The notes: a model not told the origin generated them from the sequence alone. A stretch of DNA of 64,000 nucleotides from Meghimatium bilineatum (GCA_034231615.1 CM067311.1:19906173-19970172); one strand, 5' to 3'. Counted from the first letter of the stretch, positions 1-13,800 are shown. Made by a program: numbers and translations.

Positions 1-819
1 TCAAAACTTAGTGTTCTGTGGAATATTACTCACAAATTGGTGTACTGCAGCTTACTACACCAGAATTTGTAGTCTGGACACACGCAATTGGTGTATTCCA
101 GCTTACTACGTTAGAACTCGGTGTTTTCTGGCATATTACTGACAAATTCATTGTACTGAAGCTTACTACACTAGAATTGATTGTATTCTGGCATATTACA
201 CATGACTTCGTTGTTTTGCAGATTGATACGTAAGAACACTGGCGTATTACACACAAATTAGGTCTTGCTGTTTAGTATGTGAAAAGTCAGTGTTCTATGG
301 CATATTAATCACAAATTGGGTGTACTGCAGCTTACTACACCAGAATTTGTAGTCTGGACACACGCATTTGGTGTATTCCAGCTTACTACGTTAGAACTCG
401 GTGTTTTCTGGCATATTACTCACAAATTGGGCGTACTGCAGCTTACTACACCAGAATTTGTAATCTGGACACACGCAATTGGTGTATTCCAGCTTACTAC
501 GTTAGAACTCGGTGTTTTCTGGCATATTACTCACAAATTCATTGTACTGAAGCTTACAACACTAGAATTGAGTGTATTCTGGCATATTACACATGACTTC
601 GTTGTTTTGCAGCTTAATACGTAAGAACACTGGCGTATTGCACACAAATTAGGTCTCTTGCTGTTTAGTACGTCAAAACTCAGTGTTCTGTGGAATATTA
701 CTCACAAATTGGGTGTACTGCAGCTTTCTACACCAGAATTTGTAGTCTGGACACACGCATTTGGTGTATTCCAGCTTACTACGTTAGAACTCGGAGTTTT
801 CTGGCATATTACTCACAAA

Positions 820-870
820 TTCATTGTACTGCAGCTTACTACACCAGAATTTGTAGTCTGGACACACGCA
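820..870 (+). repeat. C/A hybrid module (type copy)
   Basis: A 51-bp module begins as C (TTCATTGTAC) and continues as A from TGCAGCTTACTACACC to GGACACACGCA. It reads FIVLQLTTPEFVVWTHA. It occurs repeatedly in the left flank, right transition and right flank and was not seen between about 10.4 and 49.7 kb. Confidence 0.82.
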
Positions 871-1150
871 TTTGGTGTATTCCAGCTTACTACGTTAGAA
901 CTCGGAGTTTTCTGGCATATTACTCACAAATTCATTGTACTGAAGCTTACTACACTAGAATTGAGTGTATTCTGGCCTATTATACATGATTCTGTTGTAT
1001 TGCAGCATAATACGTCAGAATACTGCCGTTTTACACACAAATTAGGTCTTGCTGTTTAGTATGTCAAAAGTCAGTGTTCTATGGCATATTACTCACAAAT
1101 TGGGTGTACTGCAGCTTACTACACCAGAATTTGTAGTCTGGACACACGCA

Positions 1151-1201
1151 TTTGGTGTATTCAAGCTTAATACGTAAGAACACTGGCGTATTGCACACAA
1201 A
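1151..1201 (+). repeat. B/D hybrid module (type copy)
   Basis: A 51-bp module begins as X-type B (TTTGGTGTATTCAAGCTTAA) and ends as D0 (TACGTAAGAACACTGGCG...). It closes the short 162-bp E-A-B/D unit. The switch lies in AGCTTAATACG, which both parents share, as expected for unequal crossover within homology. The same junction recurs throughout both flanks, so it was amplified after forming once. Confidence 0.85.
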
Positions 1202-1311
1202 TTAGGTCTCTTGCTGTTTAGTACGTCAAAACTTAGTGTTCTGTGGAATATTACTCACAAATTGGTGTACTGCAGCTTACTACACCAGAATTTGTAGTCT
1301 GGACACACGCA

Positions 1312-1371
1312 TTTGGTGTATTCCAGCTTACTACGTAAAAACTCAGTGTTCTATGGAATACTACTCACAAA
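1312..1371 (+). repeat. B/E hybrid module (type copy)
   Basis: A 60-bp module begins as B (TTTGGTGTATTCCAGC) and passes through CTACGTAAAAACTCAGTG into an E-type ending. It recurs near 2370, 3428, 5824, 10168, 55016, 56511, 59942 and 63171, so it is flank-specific. Confidence 0.82.
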
Positions 1372-1704
1372 TTGGGTGTACTGCAGCTTACTACACCAGA
1401 ATTTGTAGTCTGGACACACGCATTTGGTGTATTCCAGCTTACTACGTTAGAACTCGGTGTTTTCTGGCATATTACTCACAAATTGGGCGTACTGCAGCTT
1501 ACTACACCAGAATTTGTAATCTGGACACACGCAATTGGTGTATTCCAGCTTACTACGTTAGAACTCGGTGTTTTCTATCATATTACTCACAAATTCATTG
1601 TACTGAAGCTTACAACACTAGAATTGAGTGTATTCTGGCATATTACACATGACTTCGTTGTTTTGCAGCTTAATACGTAAGAACACTGGCGTATTGCACA
1701 CAAA

Positions 1705-1766
1705 TTAGGTCTCTTGCTGTTTAGTACGTTAGAACTCGGAGTTTTCTGTGGAATATTACTCACAAA
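1705..1766 (+). repeat. Unique 62-bp E/B/E hybrid module
   Basis: This module starts as E0 (TTAGGTCTCTTGCTG), switches to B (ACGTTAGAACTCGGAGTTTT), then returns to an E ending (CTGTGGAATATTAC). The double switch adds two bases. I saw no second copy in the window. A short gene-conversion tract or two close crossovers would produce it. Confidence 0.8.
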
Positions 1767-3818
1767 TTGGGTGTACTGCAGCTTACTACACCAGAATTTG
1801 TAGTCTGGACACACGCATTTGGTGTATTCCAGCTTACTACGTTAGAACTCGGAGTTTTCTGGCATATTACTCACAAATTCATTGTACTGCAGCTTACTAC
1901 ACCAGAATTTGTAGTCTGGACACACGCATTTGGTGTATTCCAGCTTACTACGTTAGAACTCGGAGTTTTCTGGCATATTACTCACAAATTCATTGTACTG
2001 AAGCTTACTACACTAGAATTGAGTGTATTCTGGCCTATTATACATGATTCTGTTGTATTGCAGCATAATACGTCAGAATACTGCCGTTTTACACACAAAT
2101 TAGGTCTTGCTGTTTAGTATGTCAAAAGTCAGTGTTCTATGGCATATTACTCACAAATTGGGTGTACTGCAGCTTACTACACCAGAATTTGTAGTCTGGA
2201 CACACGCATTTGGTGTATTCAAGCTTAATACGTAAGAACACTGGCGTATTGCACACAAATTAGGTCTCTTGCTGTTTAGTACGTCAAAACTTAGTGTTCT
2301 GTGGAATATTACTCACAAATTGGTGTACTGCAGCTTACTACACCAGAATTTGTAGTCTGGACACACGCATTTGGTGTATTCCAGCTTACTACGTAAAAAC
2401 TCAGTGTTCTATGGAATACTACTCACAAATTGGGTGTACTGCAGCTTACTACACCAGAATTTGTAGTCTGGACACACGCATTTGGTGTATTCCAGCTTAC
2501 TACGTTAGAACTCGGTGTTTTCTGGCATATTACTCACAAATTGGGCGTACTGCAGCTTACTACACCAGAATTTGTAATCTGGACACACGCAATTGGTGTA
2601 TTCCAGCTTACTACGTTAGAACTCGGTGTTTTCTATCATATTACTCACAAATTCATTGTACTGAAGCTTACAACACTAGAATTGAGTGTATTCTGGCATA
2701 TTACACATGACTTCGTTGTTTTGCAGCTTAATACGTAAGAACACTGGCGTATTGCACACAAATTAGGTCTCTTGCTGTTTAGTACGTCAAAACTCAGTGT
2801 TCTGTGGAATATTACTCACAAATTGGGTGTACTGCAGCTTACTACACCAGAATTTGTAGTCTGGACACACGCATTTGGTGTATTCCAGCTTACTACGTTA
2901 GAACTCGGAGTTTTCTGGCATATTACTCACAAATTCATTGTACTGCAGCTTACTACACCAGAATTTGTAGTCTGGACACACGCATTTGGTGTATTCCAGC
3001 TTACTACGTTAGAACTCGGAGTTTTCTGGCATATTACTCACAAATTCATTGTACTGAAGCTTACTACACTAGAATTGAGTGTATTCTGGCCTATTATACA
3101 TGATTCTGTTGTATTGCAGCATAATACGTCAGAATACTGCCGTTTTACACACAAATTAGGTCTTGCTGTTTAGTATGTCAAAAGTCAGTGTTCTATGGCA
3201 TATTACTCACAAAATGGGTGTACTGCAGCTTACTACACCAGAATTTGTAGTCTGGACACACGCATTTGGTGTATTCAAGCTTAATACGTAAGAACACTGG
3301 CGTATTGCACACAAATTAGGTCTCTTGCTGTTTAGTACGTCAAAACTTAGTGTTCTGTGGAATATTACTCACAAATTAGTGTACTGCAGCTTACTACACC
3401 AGAATTTGTAGTCTGGACACACGCATTTGGTGTATTCCAGCTTACTACGTAAAAACTCAGTGTTCTATGGAATATTACTCACAAATTGGGTGTACTGCAG
3501 CTTACTACACCAGAATTTGTAGTCTGGACACACGCATTTGGTGTAGTCCAGCTTACTACGTTAGAACTCGGAGTTTTCTGTCATATTACTCACAAATTCA
3601 TTGTACTGCAGCTTACTACACCAGAATTTGTAGTCTGGACACACGCATTTGGTGTATTCCAGCTTACTACGTTAGAACTCGGTGTTTTCTGGCATATTAC
3701 TGACAAATTCATTGTATTGAAGCTTACTACACTAGAATTGATTGTATTCTGGCCTATTACACATGACTTCGTTGTTTTGCAGATTGATACGTAAGAACAC
3801 TGGCGTATTACACACAAA

Positions 3819-6489
3819 TTAGGTCTTGCTGTTTAGTATGTCAAAAGTCAGTGTTCTATGGCATATTACTCACAAATTGGGTGTACTGCAGCTTACTACA
3901 CCAGAATTTGTATGGACACACGCATTTGGTGTATTCAAGCTTAATACGTTAGAACTCGGTGTTTTCTGGCATATTACTCACAAATTGGGTGTACTGCAGC
4001 TTACTACACCAGAATTTGTAGTCTGGACACACGCAATTGGTGTATTCCAGCTTACTACGTTAGAACTCGGTGTTTTCTGGCATATTACTCACAAATTCAT
4101 TGTACTGAAGCTTACAACACTAGAATTGAGTGTATTCTGGCATATTACACATGACTTCGTTGTTTTGCAGCTTAATACGTAAGAACACTGGCGTATTGCA
4201 CAGAAATTAGGTCTCTTGCTGTTTAGTACGTCAAAACTCAGTGTTCTGTGGAATATTACTCACAAATTGGGTGTACTGCAGCTTACTACACCAGAATTTG
4301 TAGTCTGGACACACGCATTTGGTGTATTCCAGCTTTCTACGTTAGAACTCGGTGTTTTCTGGCATATTACTCACAAATTGGGTGTACTGCAGCTTACTAC
4401 ACCAGAATTTGTAGTCTGGACACACGCATTTGGTGTATTCCAGCTTACTACGTTAGAACTCGGTGTTTTCTGGCATATTACTCACAAATTCATTGTACTG
4501 AAGCTTACTACACTAGAATTGAGTGTATTCTGGCCTATTATACATGATTCTGTTGTATTGCAGCATAATACGTCAGAATACTGGCGTATTACACACAAAT
4601 TAGGTCTTGCTGTTTAGTACGTCAAAACTCAGTGTTCTATGGCATATTACTCACAAATTGGGTGTACTGCAGCTTACTACACCAGATTTTGTAGTCTGGA
4701 CACACGCATTTGGTGTATTCAAGCTTAATACGTAAGAACACTGGCGTATTGCACACAAATTAGGTCTCTTGCTGTTTAGTACGTCAAAACTTAGTGTTCT
4801 GTGGAATATTACTCACAAATTGGTGTACTGCAGCTTACTACACCAGAATTTGTAGTCTGGACACACGCATTTGGTGTATTCCAGCTTACTACGTTAGAAC
4901 TCGGTGTTTTCTGGCATATTACTGACAAATTCATTGTACTGAAGCTTACTACACTAGAATTGATTGTATTCTGGCCTATTACACATGACTTCGTTGTTCT
5001 GCAGATTGATACGTAAGAACACTGGCGTATTACACACAAATTAGGTCTTGCTGTTTAGTATGTCAAAAGTCAGTGTTCTATGACATATTACTCACAAATT
5101 GGGTGTACTGCAGCTTACTACACCAGAATTTGTAGTCTGGACACACGCATTTGGTGTATTCAAGCTTAATACGTTAGAACTCGGTGTTTTCTGGCATATT
5201 ACTCACAAATTGGGTGTACTGCAGCTTACTACACCAGAATTTGTAGTCTGGACACACGCAATTGGTGTATTCCAGCTTACTACGTTAGAACTCGGTGTTT
5301 TCTGGCATATTACTCACAAATTCATTGTACTGAAGCTTACAACACTAGAATTGAGTGTATTCTGGCATATTACACATGACTTCGTTGTTTTGCAGCTTAA
5401 TACGTAAGAACACTGGCGTATTGCACACAAATTAGGTCTCTTGCTGTTTAGTACGTCAAAACTCAGTGTTCTGTGGAATATTACTCACAAATTGGGTGTA
5501 CTGCAGCTTACTACACCAGAATTTGTAGTCTGGACACACGCAATTGGTGTATTCCAGCTTTCTACGTTAGAACTCGGTGTTTTCTGGCATATTACTCACA
5601 AATTCATTGTACTGAAGCTTACTACACTAGAATTGAGTGTATTCTGGCCTATTATACATGATTCTGTTGTATTGCAGCATAATACGTCAGAATACTGCCG
5701 TATTACACACAAATTAGGTCTTGCTGTTTAGTATGTCAAAAGTCAGTGTTCTATGGCATATTACTCACAAATTGGGTGTACTGCAGCTTACTACACCAGA
5801 ATTTGTAGTCTGGACACACGCATTTGGTGTATTCAAGCTTACTACGTAAAAACTCAGTGTTCTATGGAATATTACTCACAAATTGGGTGTACTGCTGCTT
5901 ACTACACCAGAATTTGTAGTCTGGACACACGCATTTGGTGTAGTCCAGCTTACTACGTTAGAACTCGGAGTTTTCTGGCATATTACTCACAAATTCATTG
6001 TACTGCAGCTTACTACACCAGAATTTGTAGTCTGGACACACGCATTTGGTGTATTCCAGCTTACTACGTTAGGACTCGGAGTTTTCTGGCATATTACTCA
6101 CAAATTCATTGTACTGAAGCTTACTACACTAGAATTGATCTGGCCTATTATACATGATTCTGTTGTATTGCAGCATAATACGTCAGAATACTGGCGTATT
6201 ACACACAAATTAGGTCTTGCTGTTTAGTATGTCAAAACTCAGTGTTTTCTGGCATATTACTCACAAATTGGGTGTACTGCAGCTTACTACACCAGAATTT
6301 GTAGTCTGGACACACGCATTTGGTGTATTCCAGCTTACTACGTTAGAACTCGGTGTTTTCTGGAATATTACTGACAAATTCATTGTATTGAAGCTTACTA
6401 CACTAGAATTGATTGTATTCTGGCCTATTACACATGACTTCGTTGTTTTGCAGATTGATACGTAAGAAAACTGGCGTATTACACACAAA
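3819..6489 (+). repeat. 2671-bp super-repeat, first of three related copies
   Basis: Unit order is 390, 391, 162, 279, 393, 280, 496, 280 bp. It shares its first part with 6490-8273 and 8274-10057 (A with the 3-bp deletion near 3912; CCAGATTTTGTAG near 4683, matching 7354 and 9138). It carries about 0.78 kb (near 5715-6489) that the other two lack at this place, including a C module shortened by 6 bp (GAATTGATCTGGCC near 6131). Confidence 0.85.
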
Positions 6490-9400
6490 TTAGGTCTTGC
6501 TGTTTAGTATGTCAAAAGTCAGTGTTCTTTGGCATATTACTCACAAATTGGGTGTACTGCAGCTTACTACACCAGAATTTGTATGGACACACGCATTTGG
6601 TGTATTCAAGCTTAATACGTTAGAACTCGGTGTTTTCTGGCATATTACTCACAAATTGGGTGTACTGCAGCTTACTACACCAGAATTTGTAGTCTGGACA
6701 CACGCAATTGGTGTATTCCAGCTTACTACGTTAGAACTCGGTGTTTTCTGGCATATTACTCACAAATTCATTGTACTGAAGCTTACAACACTAGAATTGA
6801 GTGTATTCTGGCATATTACACATGACTTCGTTGTTTTGCAGCTTAATACGTAAGAACACTGGCGTATTGCACACAAATTAGGTCTCTTGCTGTTTAGTAC
6901 GTCAAAACTCAGTGTTCTGTGGAATATTACTCACAAATTGGGTGTACTGCAGCTTACTACACCAGAATTTGTAGTCTGGACACACGCATTTGGTGTATTC
7001 CAGCTTTCTACGTTAGAACTCGGTGTTTTCTGGCATATTACTCACAAATTGGGTGTACTGCAGCTTACTACACCAGAATTTGTAGTCTGGACACACGCAT
7101 TTGGTGTATTCCAGCTTACTACGTTAGAACTCGGTGTTTTCTGGCATATTACTCACAAATTCATTGTACTGAAGCTTACTACACTAGAATTGAGTGTATT
7201 CTGGCCTATTATACATGATTCTGTTGTATTGCAGCATAATACGTCAGAATACTGGCGTATTACACACAAATTAGGTCTTGCTGTTTAGTACGTCAAAACT
7301 CAGTGTTCTATGGCATATTACTCACAAATTGGGTGTACTGCAGCTTACTACACCAGATTTTGTAGTCTGGACACACGCATTTGGTGTATTCAAGCTTAAT
7401 ACGTAAGAACACTGGCGTATTGCACACAAATTAGGTCTCTTGCTGTTTAGTACGTCAAAACTTAGTGTTCTGTGGAATATTACTCACAAATTGGTGTACT
7501 GCAGCTTACTACACCAGAATTTGTAGTCTGGACACACGCATTTGGTGTATTCCAGCTTACTACGTTAGAACTCGGTGTTTTCTGGCATATTACTGACAAA
7601 TTCATTGTACTGAAGCTTACTACACTAGAATTGATTGTATTCTGGCCTATTACACATGACTTCGTTGTTTTGCAGATTGATACGTAAGAACACTGGCGTA
7701 TTACACACAAATTAGGTCTTGCTGTTTAGTATGTCAAAAGTCAGTGTTCTATGACATATTACTCACAAATTGGGTGTACTGCAGCTTACTACACCAGAAT
7801 TTGTAGTCTGGACACACGCATTTGGTGTATTCAAGCTTAATACGTTAGAATTCGGTGTTTTCTGGCATATTACTCACAAATTGGGTGTACTGCAGCTTAC
7901 TACACCAGAATTGAGTGTATTCTGGCATATTACACATGACTTCGTTGTTTTGCAGCTTAATACGTAAGAACACTGGCGTATTGCACACAAATTAGGTCTC
8001 TTGCTGTTTAGTACGTCAAAACTCAGTGTTCTGTGGAATATTACTCACAAATTGGGTGTACTGCAGCTTACTACACCAGAATTTGTAGTCTGGACACACG
8101 CAATTGGTTTATTCCAGCTTTCTACGTTAGAACTCGGTGTTTTCTGGCATATTACTCACAAATTGGGTGTACTGCAGCTTACTACACCAGAATTGAGTGT
8201 ATTCTGGCATATTACACATGACTTCGTTGTTTTGCAGATTGATACGTAAGAAAACTGGCGTATTACACACAAATTAGGTCTTGCTGTTTAGTATGTCAAA
8301 AGTCAGTGTTCTATGGCATATTACTCACAAATTGGGTGTACTGCAGCTTACTACACCAGAATTTGTATGGACACACGCATTTGGTGTATTCAAGCTTAAT
8401 ACGTTAGAACTCGGTGTTTTCTGGCATATTACTCACAAATTGGGTGTACTGCAGCTTACTACACCAGAATTTGTAGTCTGGACACACGCAATTGGTGTAT
8501 TCCAGCTTACTACGTTAGAACTCGGTGTTTTCTGGCATATTACTCACAAATTCATTGTACTGAAGCTTACAACACTAGAATTGAGTGTATTCTGGCATAT
8601 TACACATGACTTCGTTGTTTTGCAGCTTAATACGTAAGAACACTGGCGTATTGCACACAAATTAGGTCTCTTGCTGTTTAGTACGTCAAAACTCAGTGTT
8701 CTGTGGAATATTACTCACAAATTGGGTGTACTGCAGCTTACTACACCAGAATTTGTAGTCTGGACACACGCATTTGGTGTATTCCAGCTTTCTACGTTAG
8801 AACTCGGTGTTTTCTGGCATATTACTCACAAATTGGGTGTACTGCAGCTTACTACACCAGAATTTGTAGTCTGGACACACGCATTTGGTGTATTCCAGCT
8901 TACTACGTTAGAACTCGGTGTTTTCTGGCATATTACTCACAAATTCATTGTACTGAAGCTTACTACACTAGAATTGAGTGTATTCTGGCCTATTATACAT
9001 GATTCTGTTGTATTGCAGCATAATACGTCAGAATACTGGCGTATTACACACAAATTAGGTCTTGCTGTTTAGTACGTCAAAACTCAGTGTTCTATGGCAT
9101 ATTACTCACAAATTGGGTGTACTGCAGCTTACTACACCAGATTTTGTAGTCTGGACACACGCATTTGGTGTATTCAAGCTTAATACGTAAGAACACTGGC
9201 GTATTGCACACAAATTAGGTCTCTTGCTGTTTAGTACGTCAAAACTTAGTGTTCTGTGGAATATTACTCACAAATTGGTGTACTGCAGCTTACTACACCA
9301 GAATTTGTAGTCTGGACACACGCATTTGGTGTATTCCAGCTTACTACGTTAGAACTCGGTGTTTTCTGGCATATTACTGACAAATTCATTGTACTGAAGC

Positions 9401-10057
9401 TTACTACACTAGAATTGATTGTATTCTGGCCTATTACACATGACTTCGTTGTTTTGCAGATTGATACGTAAGAACACTGGCGTATTACACACAAATTAGG
9501 TCTTGCTGTTTAGTATGTCAAAAGTCAGTGTTCTATGACATATTACTCACAAATTGGGTGTACTGCAGCTTACTACACCAGAATTTGTAGTCTGGACACA
9601 CGCATTTGGTGTATTCAAGCTTAATACGTTAGAACTCGGTGTTTTCTGGCATATTACTCACAAATTGGGTGTACTGCAGCTTACTACACCAGAATTGAGT
9701 GTATTCTGGCATATTACACATGACTTCGTTGTTTTGCAGCTTAATACGTAAGAACACTGGCGTATTGCACACAAATTAGGTCTCTTGCTGTTTAGTACGT
9801 CAAAACTCAGTGTTCTGTGGAATATTACTCACAAATTGGGTGTACTGCAGCTTACTACACCAGAATTTGTAGTCTGGACACACGCAATTGGTTTATTCCA
9901 GCTTTCTACGTTAGAACTCGGTGTTTTCTGGCATATTACTCACAAATTCATTGTACTGAAGCTTACTACACTAGAATTGAGTGTATTCTGGCCTATTATA
10001 CATGATTCTGTTGTATTGCAGCATAATACGTCAGAATACTGCCGTATTACACACAAA
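6490..10057 (+). repeat. Two tandem copies of a 1784-bp super-repeat
   Basis: Copies are 6490-8273 and 8274-10057, with the same order of unit lengths (390, 391, 162, 279, 282, 280). Both contain A/C hybrids of 60 bp (CACCAGAATTGAGTG): 7881-7940 and 8163-8222 in the first copy, 9665-9724 in the second. In the second copy the position matching 8163 is an ordinary C, so one hybrid has been gained or lost since the duplication. Confidence 0.86.
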
Positions 10058-10827
10058 TTAGGTCTTGCTGTTTAGTATGTCAAAAGTCAGTGTTCTATGG
10101 CATATTACTCACAAATTGGGTGTACTGCAGCTTACTACACCAGAATTTGTAGTCTGGACACACGCATTTGGTGTATTCAAGCTTACTACGTAAAAACTCA
10201 GTGTTCTATGGAATATTACTCACAAATTGGGTGTACTGCTGCTTACTACACCAGAATTTGTAGTCTGGACACACGCATTTGGTGTAGTCCAGCTTACTAC
10301 GTTAGAACTCGGAGTTTTCTGGCATATTACTCACAAATTCATTGTACTGCAGCTTACTACACCAGAATTTGTAGTCTGGACACACGCATTTGGTGTATTC
10401 CAGCTTACGTTAGAACTCGGTGTTTTCTGGCATATTACTCACAAATTGGGTGTACTGCAGCTTACTACACCAGAATTTGTAGTCTGGACACACGCATTTG
10501 GTGTATTCCAGCTTACTACGTTAGAACTCGGTGTTTTCTGGCATATTACTCACAAATTCATTGTACTGAAGCTTACTACACTAGAATTGAGTGTATTCTG
10601 GCCTATTATACATGATTCTGTTGTATTGCAGCATAATACGTCAGAATACTGGCGTATTACACACAAATTAGGTCTTGCTGTTTAGTACGTCAAAACTCAG
10701 TGTTCTATGGCATATTACTCACAAATTGGGTGTACTGCAGCTTACTACACCAGAATTTGTAGTCTGGACACACGCATTTGGTGTATTCAAGCTTAATACG
10801 TAAGAACACTGGCGTATTGCACACAAA
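10058..10827 (+). repeat. Left-flank end segment with 610-bp unit
   Basis: One long unit (E1, A, B/E, A, B, C/A, B, A, B, C, D2) is followed by a 162-bp E-A-B/D unit. It holds the last D2 of the left side (near 10635). One B near 10401 has lost three bases (CAGCTTACGTTAG). The start matches 5721 onward, including the A variant TACTGCTGCTTAC (near 5888 and 10236). Confidence 0.8.
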
Positions 10828-13800
10828 TTAGGTCTCTTGCTGTTTAGTACGTCAAAACTTAGTGTTCTGTGGAATATTACTCACAAATTGGTGTACTGCA
10901 GCTTACTACACCAGAATTTGTAGTCTGGACACACGCATTTGGTGTATTCCAGCTTACTACGTTAGAACTCGGTGTTTTCTGGCATATTACTGACAAATTC
11001 ATTGTACTGAAGCTTACTACACTAGAATTGATTGTATTCTGGCCTATTACACATGACTTCGTTGTTTTGCAGATTGATACGTAAAAACACTGGCGTATTA
11101 CACACAAATTAGGTCTTGCTGTTTAGTATGTCAAAAGTCAGTGTTCTATGGCATATTACTCACAAATTGGGTGTACTGCAGCTTACTACACCAGAATTTG
11201 TAGTCTGGACACACGCAATTGGTGTATTCCAGCTTACTACGTTAGAACTCGGTGTTTTCTGGCATATTACTCACAAATTCATTGTACTGAAGCTTACAAC
11301 GCTAGAATTGAGTGTATTCTGGCATATTACACATGACTTCGTTGTTTTGCAGCTTAATACGTAAGAACACTGGCGTATTGCACACAAATTAGGTCTCTTG
11401 CTGTTTAGTACGTCAAAACTCAGTGTTCTGTGGAATATTACTCACAAATTGGGTGTACTGCAGCTTACTACACCAGAATTTGTAGTCTGGACACACGCAA
11501 TTGGTGTATTCCAGCTTTCTACGTTAGAACTCGGTGTTTTCTGGCATATTACTCACAAATTCATTGTACTGAAGCTTACAACACTAGAATTGAGTGTATT
11601 CTGGCATATTACACATGACTTCGTTGTTTTGCAGCTTAATACGTAAGAACACTGGCGTATTACACACAAATTAGGTCTTGCTGTTTAGTATGTCAAAAGT
11701 CAGTGTTCTATGGAATATTACTCACAAATTGGGTGTACTGCAGCTTACTACACCAGAATTTGTAGTCTGGTCACACGCATTTGGTGTATTCAAGCTTAAT
11801 ACGTTAGAACTCGGTGTTTTCTGGCATATTACTCACAAATTGGGTGTACTGCAGCTTACTACACCAGAATTTGTAGTCTGGACACACGCAATTGGTGTAT
11901 TCCAGCTTACTACGTTAGAACTCGGTGTTTTCTGGCATATTACTCACAAATTCATTGTACTGAAGCTTACAACACTAGAATTGAGTGTATTCTGGCATAT
12001 TACACATGACTTCGTTGTTTTGCAGCTTAATACGTAAGAACACTGGCGTATTGCACACAAATTAGGTCTCTTGCTGTTTAGTACGTCAAAACTCAGTGTT
12101 CTGTGGAATATTACTCACAAATTGGGTGTACTGCAGCTTACTACACCAGAATTTGTAGTCTGGACACACGCATTTGGTGTATTCCAGCTTACTACGTTAG
12201 AACTCGGTGTTTTCTGGCATATTACTCACAAATTGGGTGTACTGCAGCTTACTACACCAGAATTTGTAGTCTGGACACACGCATTTGGTGTATTCCAGCT
12301 TACTACGTTAGAACTCGGTGTTTTCTGGCATATTACTCACAAATTGGGTGTACTGCAGCTTACTACACCAGAATTTGTAGTCTGGACACACGCATTTGGT
12401 GTATTCCAGCTTACTACGTTAGAACTCGGTGTTTTCTCTGGCATATTACTGACAAATTCATTGTACTGAAGCTTACTACACTAGAATTGATTGTATTCTG
12501 GCCTATTACACATGACTTCGTTGTTTTGCAGATTGATACGTAAAAACACTGGCGTATTGCACACAAATTAGGTCTCTTGCTGTTTAGTACGTCAAAACTT
12601 AGTGTTCTGTGGAATATTACTCACAAATTGGTGTACTGCAGCTTACTACACCAGAATTTGTAGTCTGGACACACGCATTTGGTGTATTCCAGCTTACTAC
12701 GTTAGAACTCGGTGTTTTCTGGCATATTACTGACAAATTCATTGTACTGAAGCTTACTACACTAGAATTGATTGTATTCTGGCCTATTACACATGACTTC
12801 GTTGTTTTGCAGATTGATACGTAAAAACACTGGCGTATTACACACAAATTAGGTCTTGCTGTTTAGTATGTCAAAAGTCAGTGTTCTATGGCATATTACT
12901 CACAAATTGGGTGTACTGCAGCTTACTACACCAGAATTTGTAGTCTGGACACACGCAATTGGTGTATTCCAGCTTACTACGTTAGAACTCGGTGTTTTCT
13001 GGCATATTACTCACAAATTCATTGTACTGAAGCTTACAACGCTAGAATTGAGTGTATTCTGGCATATTACACATGACTTCGTTGTTTTGCAGCTTAATAC
13101 GTAAGAACACTGGCGTATTGCACACAAATTAGGTCTCTTGCTGTTTAGTACGTCAAAACTCAGTGTTCTGTGGAATATTACTCACAAATTGGGTGTACTG
13201 CAGCTTACTACACCAGAATTTGTAGTCTGGACACACGCAATTGGTGTATTCCAGCTTTCTACGTTAGAACTCGGTGTTTTCTGGCATATTACTCACAAAT
13301 TCATTGTACTGAAGCTTACAACACTAGAATTGAGTGTATTCTGGCATATTACACATGACTTCGTTGTTTTGCAGCTTAATACGTAAGAACACTGGCGTAT
13401 TACACACAAATTAGGTCTTGCTGTTTAGTATGTCAAAAGTCAGTGTTCTATGGCATATTACTCACAAATTGGGTGTACTGCAGCTTACTACACCAGAATT
13501 TGTAGTCTGGTCACACGCATTTGGTGTATTCAAGCTTAATACGTTAGAACTCGGTGTTTTCTGGCATATTACTCACAAATTGGGTGTACTGCAGCTTACT
13601 ACACCAGAATTTGTAGTCTGGACACACGCAATTGGTGTATTCCAGCTTACTACGTTAGAACTCGGTGTTTTCTGGCATATTACTCACAAATTCATTGTAC
13701 TGAAGCTTACAACACTAGAATTGAGTGTATTCTGGAATATTACACATGACTTCGTTGTTTTGCAGCTTAATACGTAAGAACACTGGCGTATTGCACACAA

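Larger units (their letters stand above)
649..3818 (+). repeat. Three tandem copies of a ~1.06-kb super-repeat
   Basis: Copies are 649-1704, 1705-2762 and 2763-3818. Each is a 391-bp unit ending in D2, a 162-bp E-A-B/D unit and a ~503-bp unit containing a B/E hybrid. The first two are near identical, sharing the odd GGAATACTAC (near 1352 and 2410) and TTTTCTATCATATT (near 1570 and 2628). The second copy opens with a unique 62-bp E/B hybrid. The third ends differently, with GTAGTCC and D1 modules. Confidence 0.88.
1..10827 (+). repeat. Left flank zone of the array
   Basis: This zone is marked by variants absent from the core: D2 modules (GCATAATACGTCAG near 1008, 2065, 3119, 4561, 5677, 6173, 7233, 9017, 10021, 10635), 162-bp E-A-B/D units, A with TTTGTATGGACAC (near 3912, 6580, 8366), and CTCGGAGTTTT. 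The TTG of each E module, marking unit starts, falls at 265, 658, 1049, 1211, 1714, 2107, 2269, 2772, 3163, 3325, 3826, 4216, 4607, 4769, 5048, 5441, 5721, 6217, 6497, 6887, 7278, 7440, 7719, 8001, 8281, 8671, 9062, 9224, 9503, 9785, 10065, 10675 and 10837. Unit lengths are therefore more irregular than in the core (162, 279-283, 390-393, about 500, 610). Confidence 0.85.
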
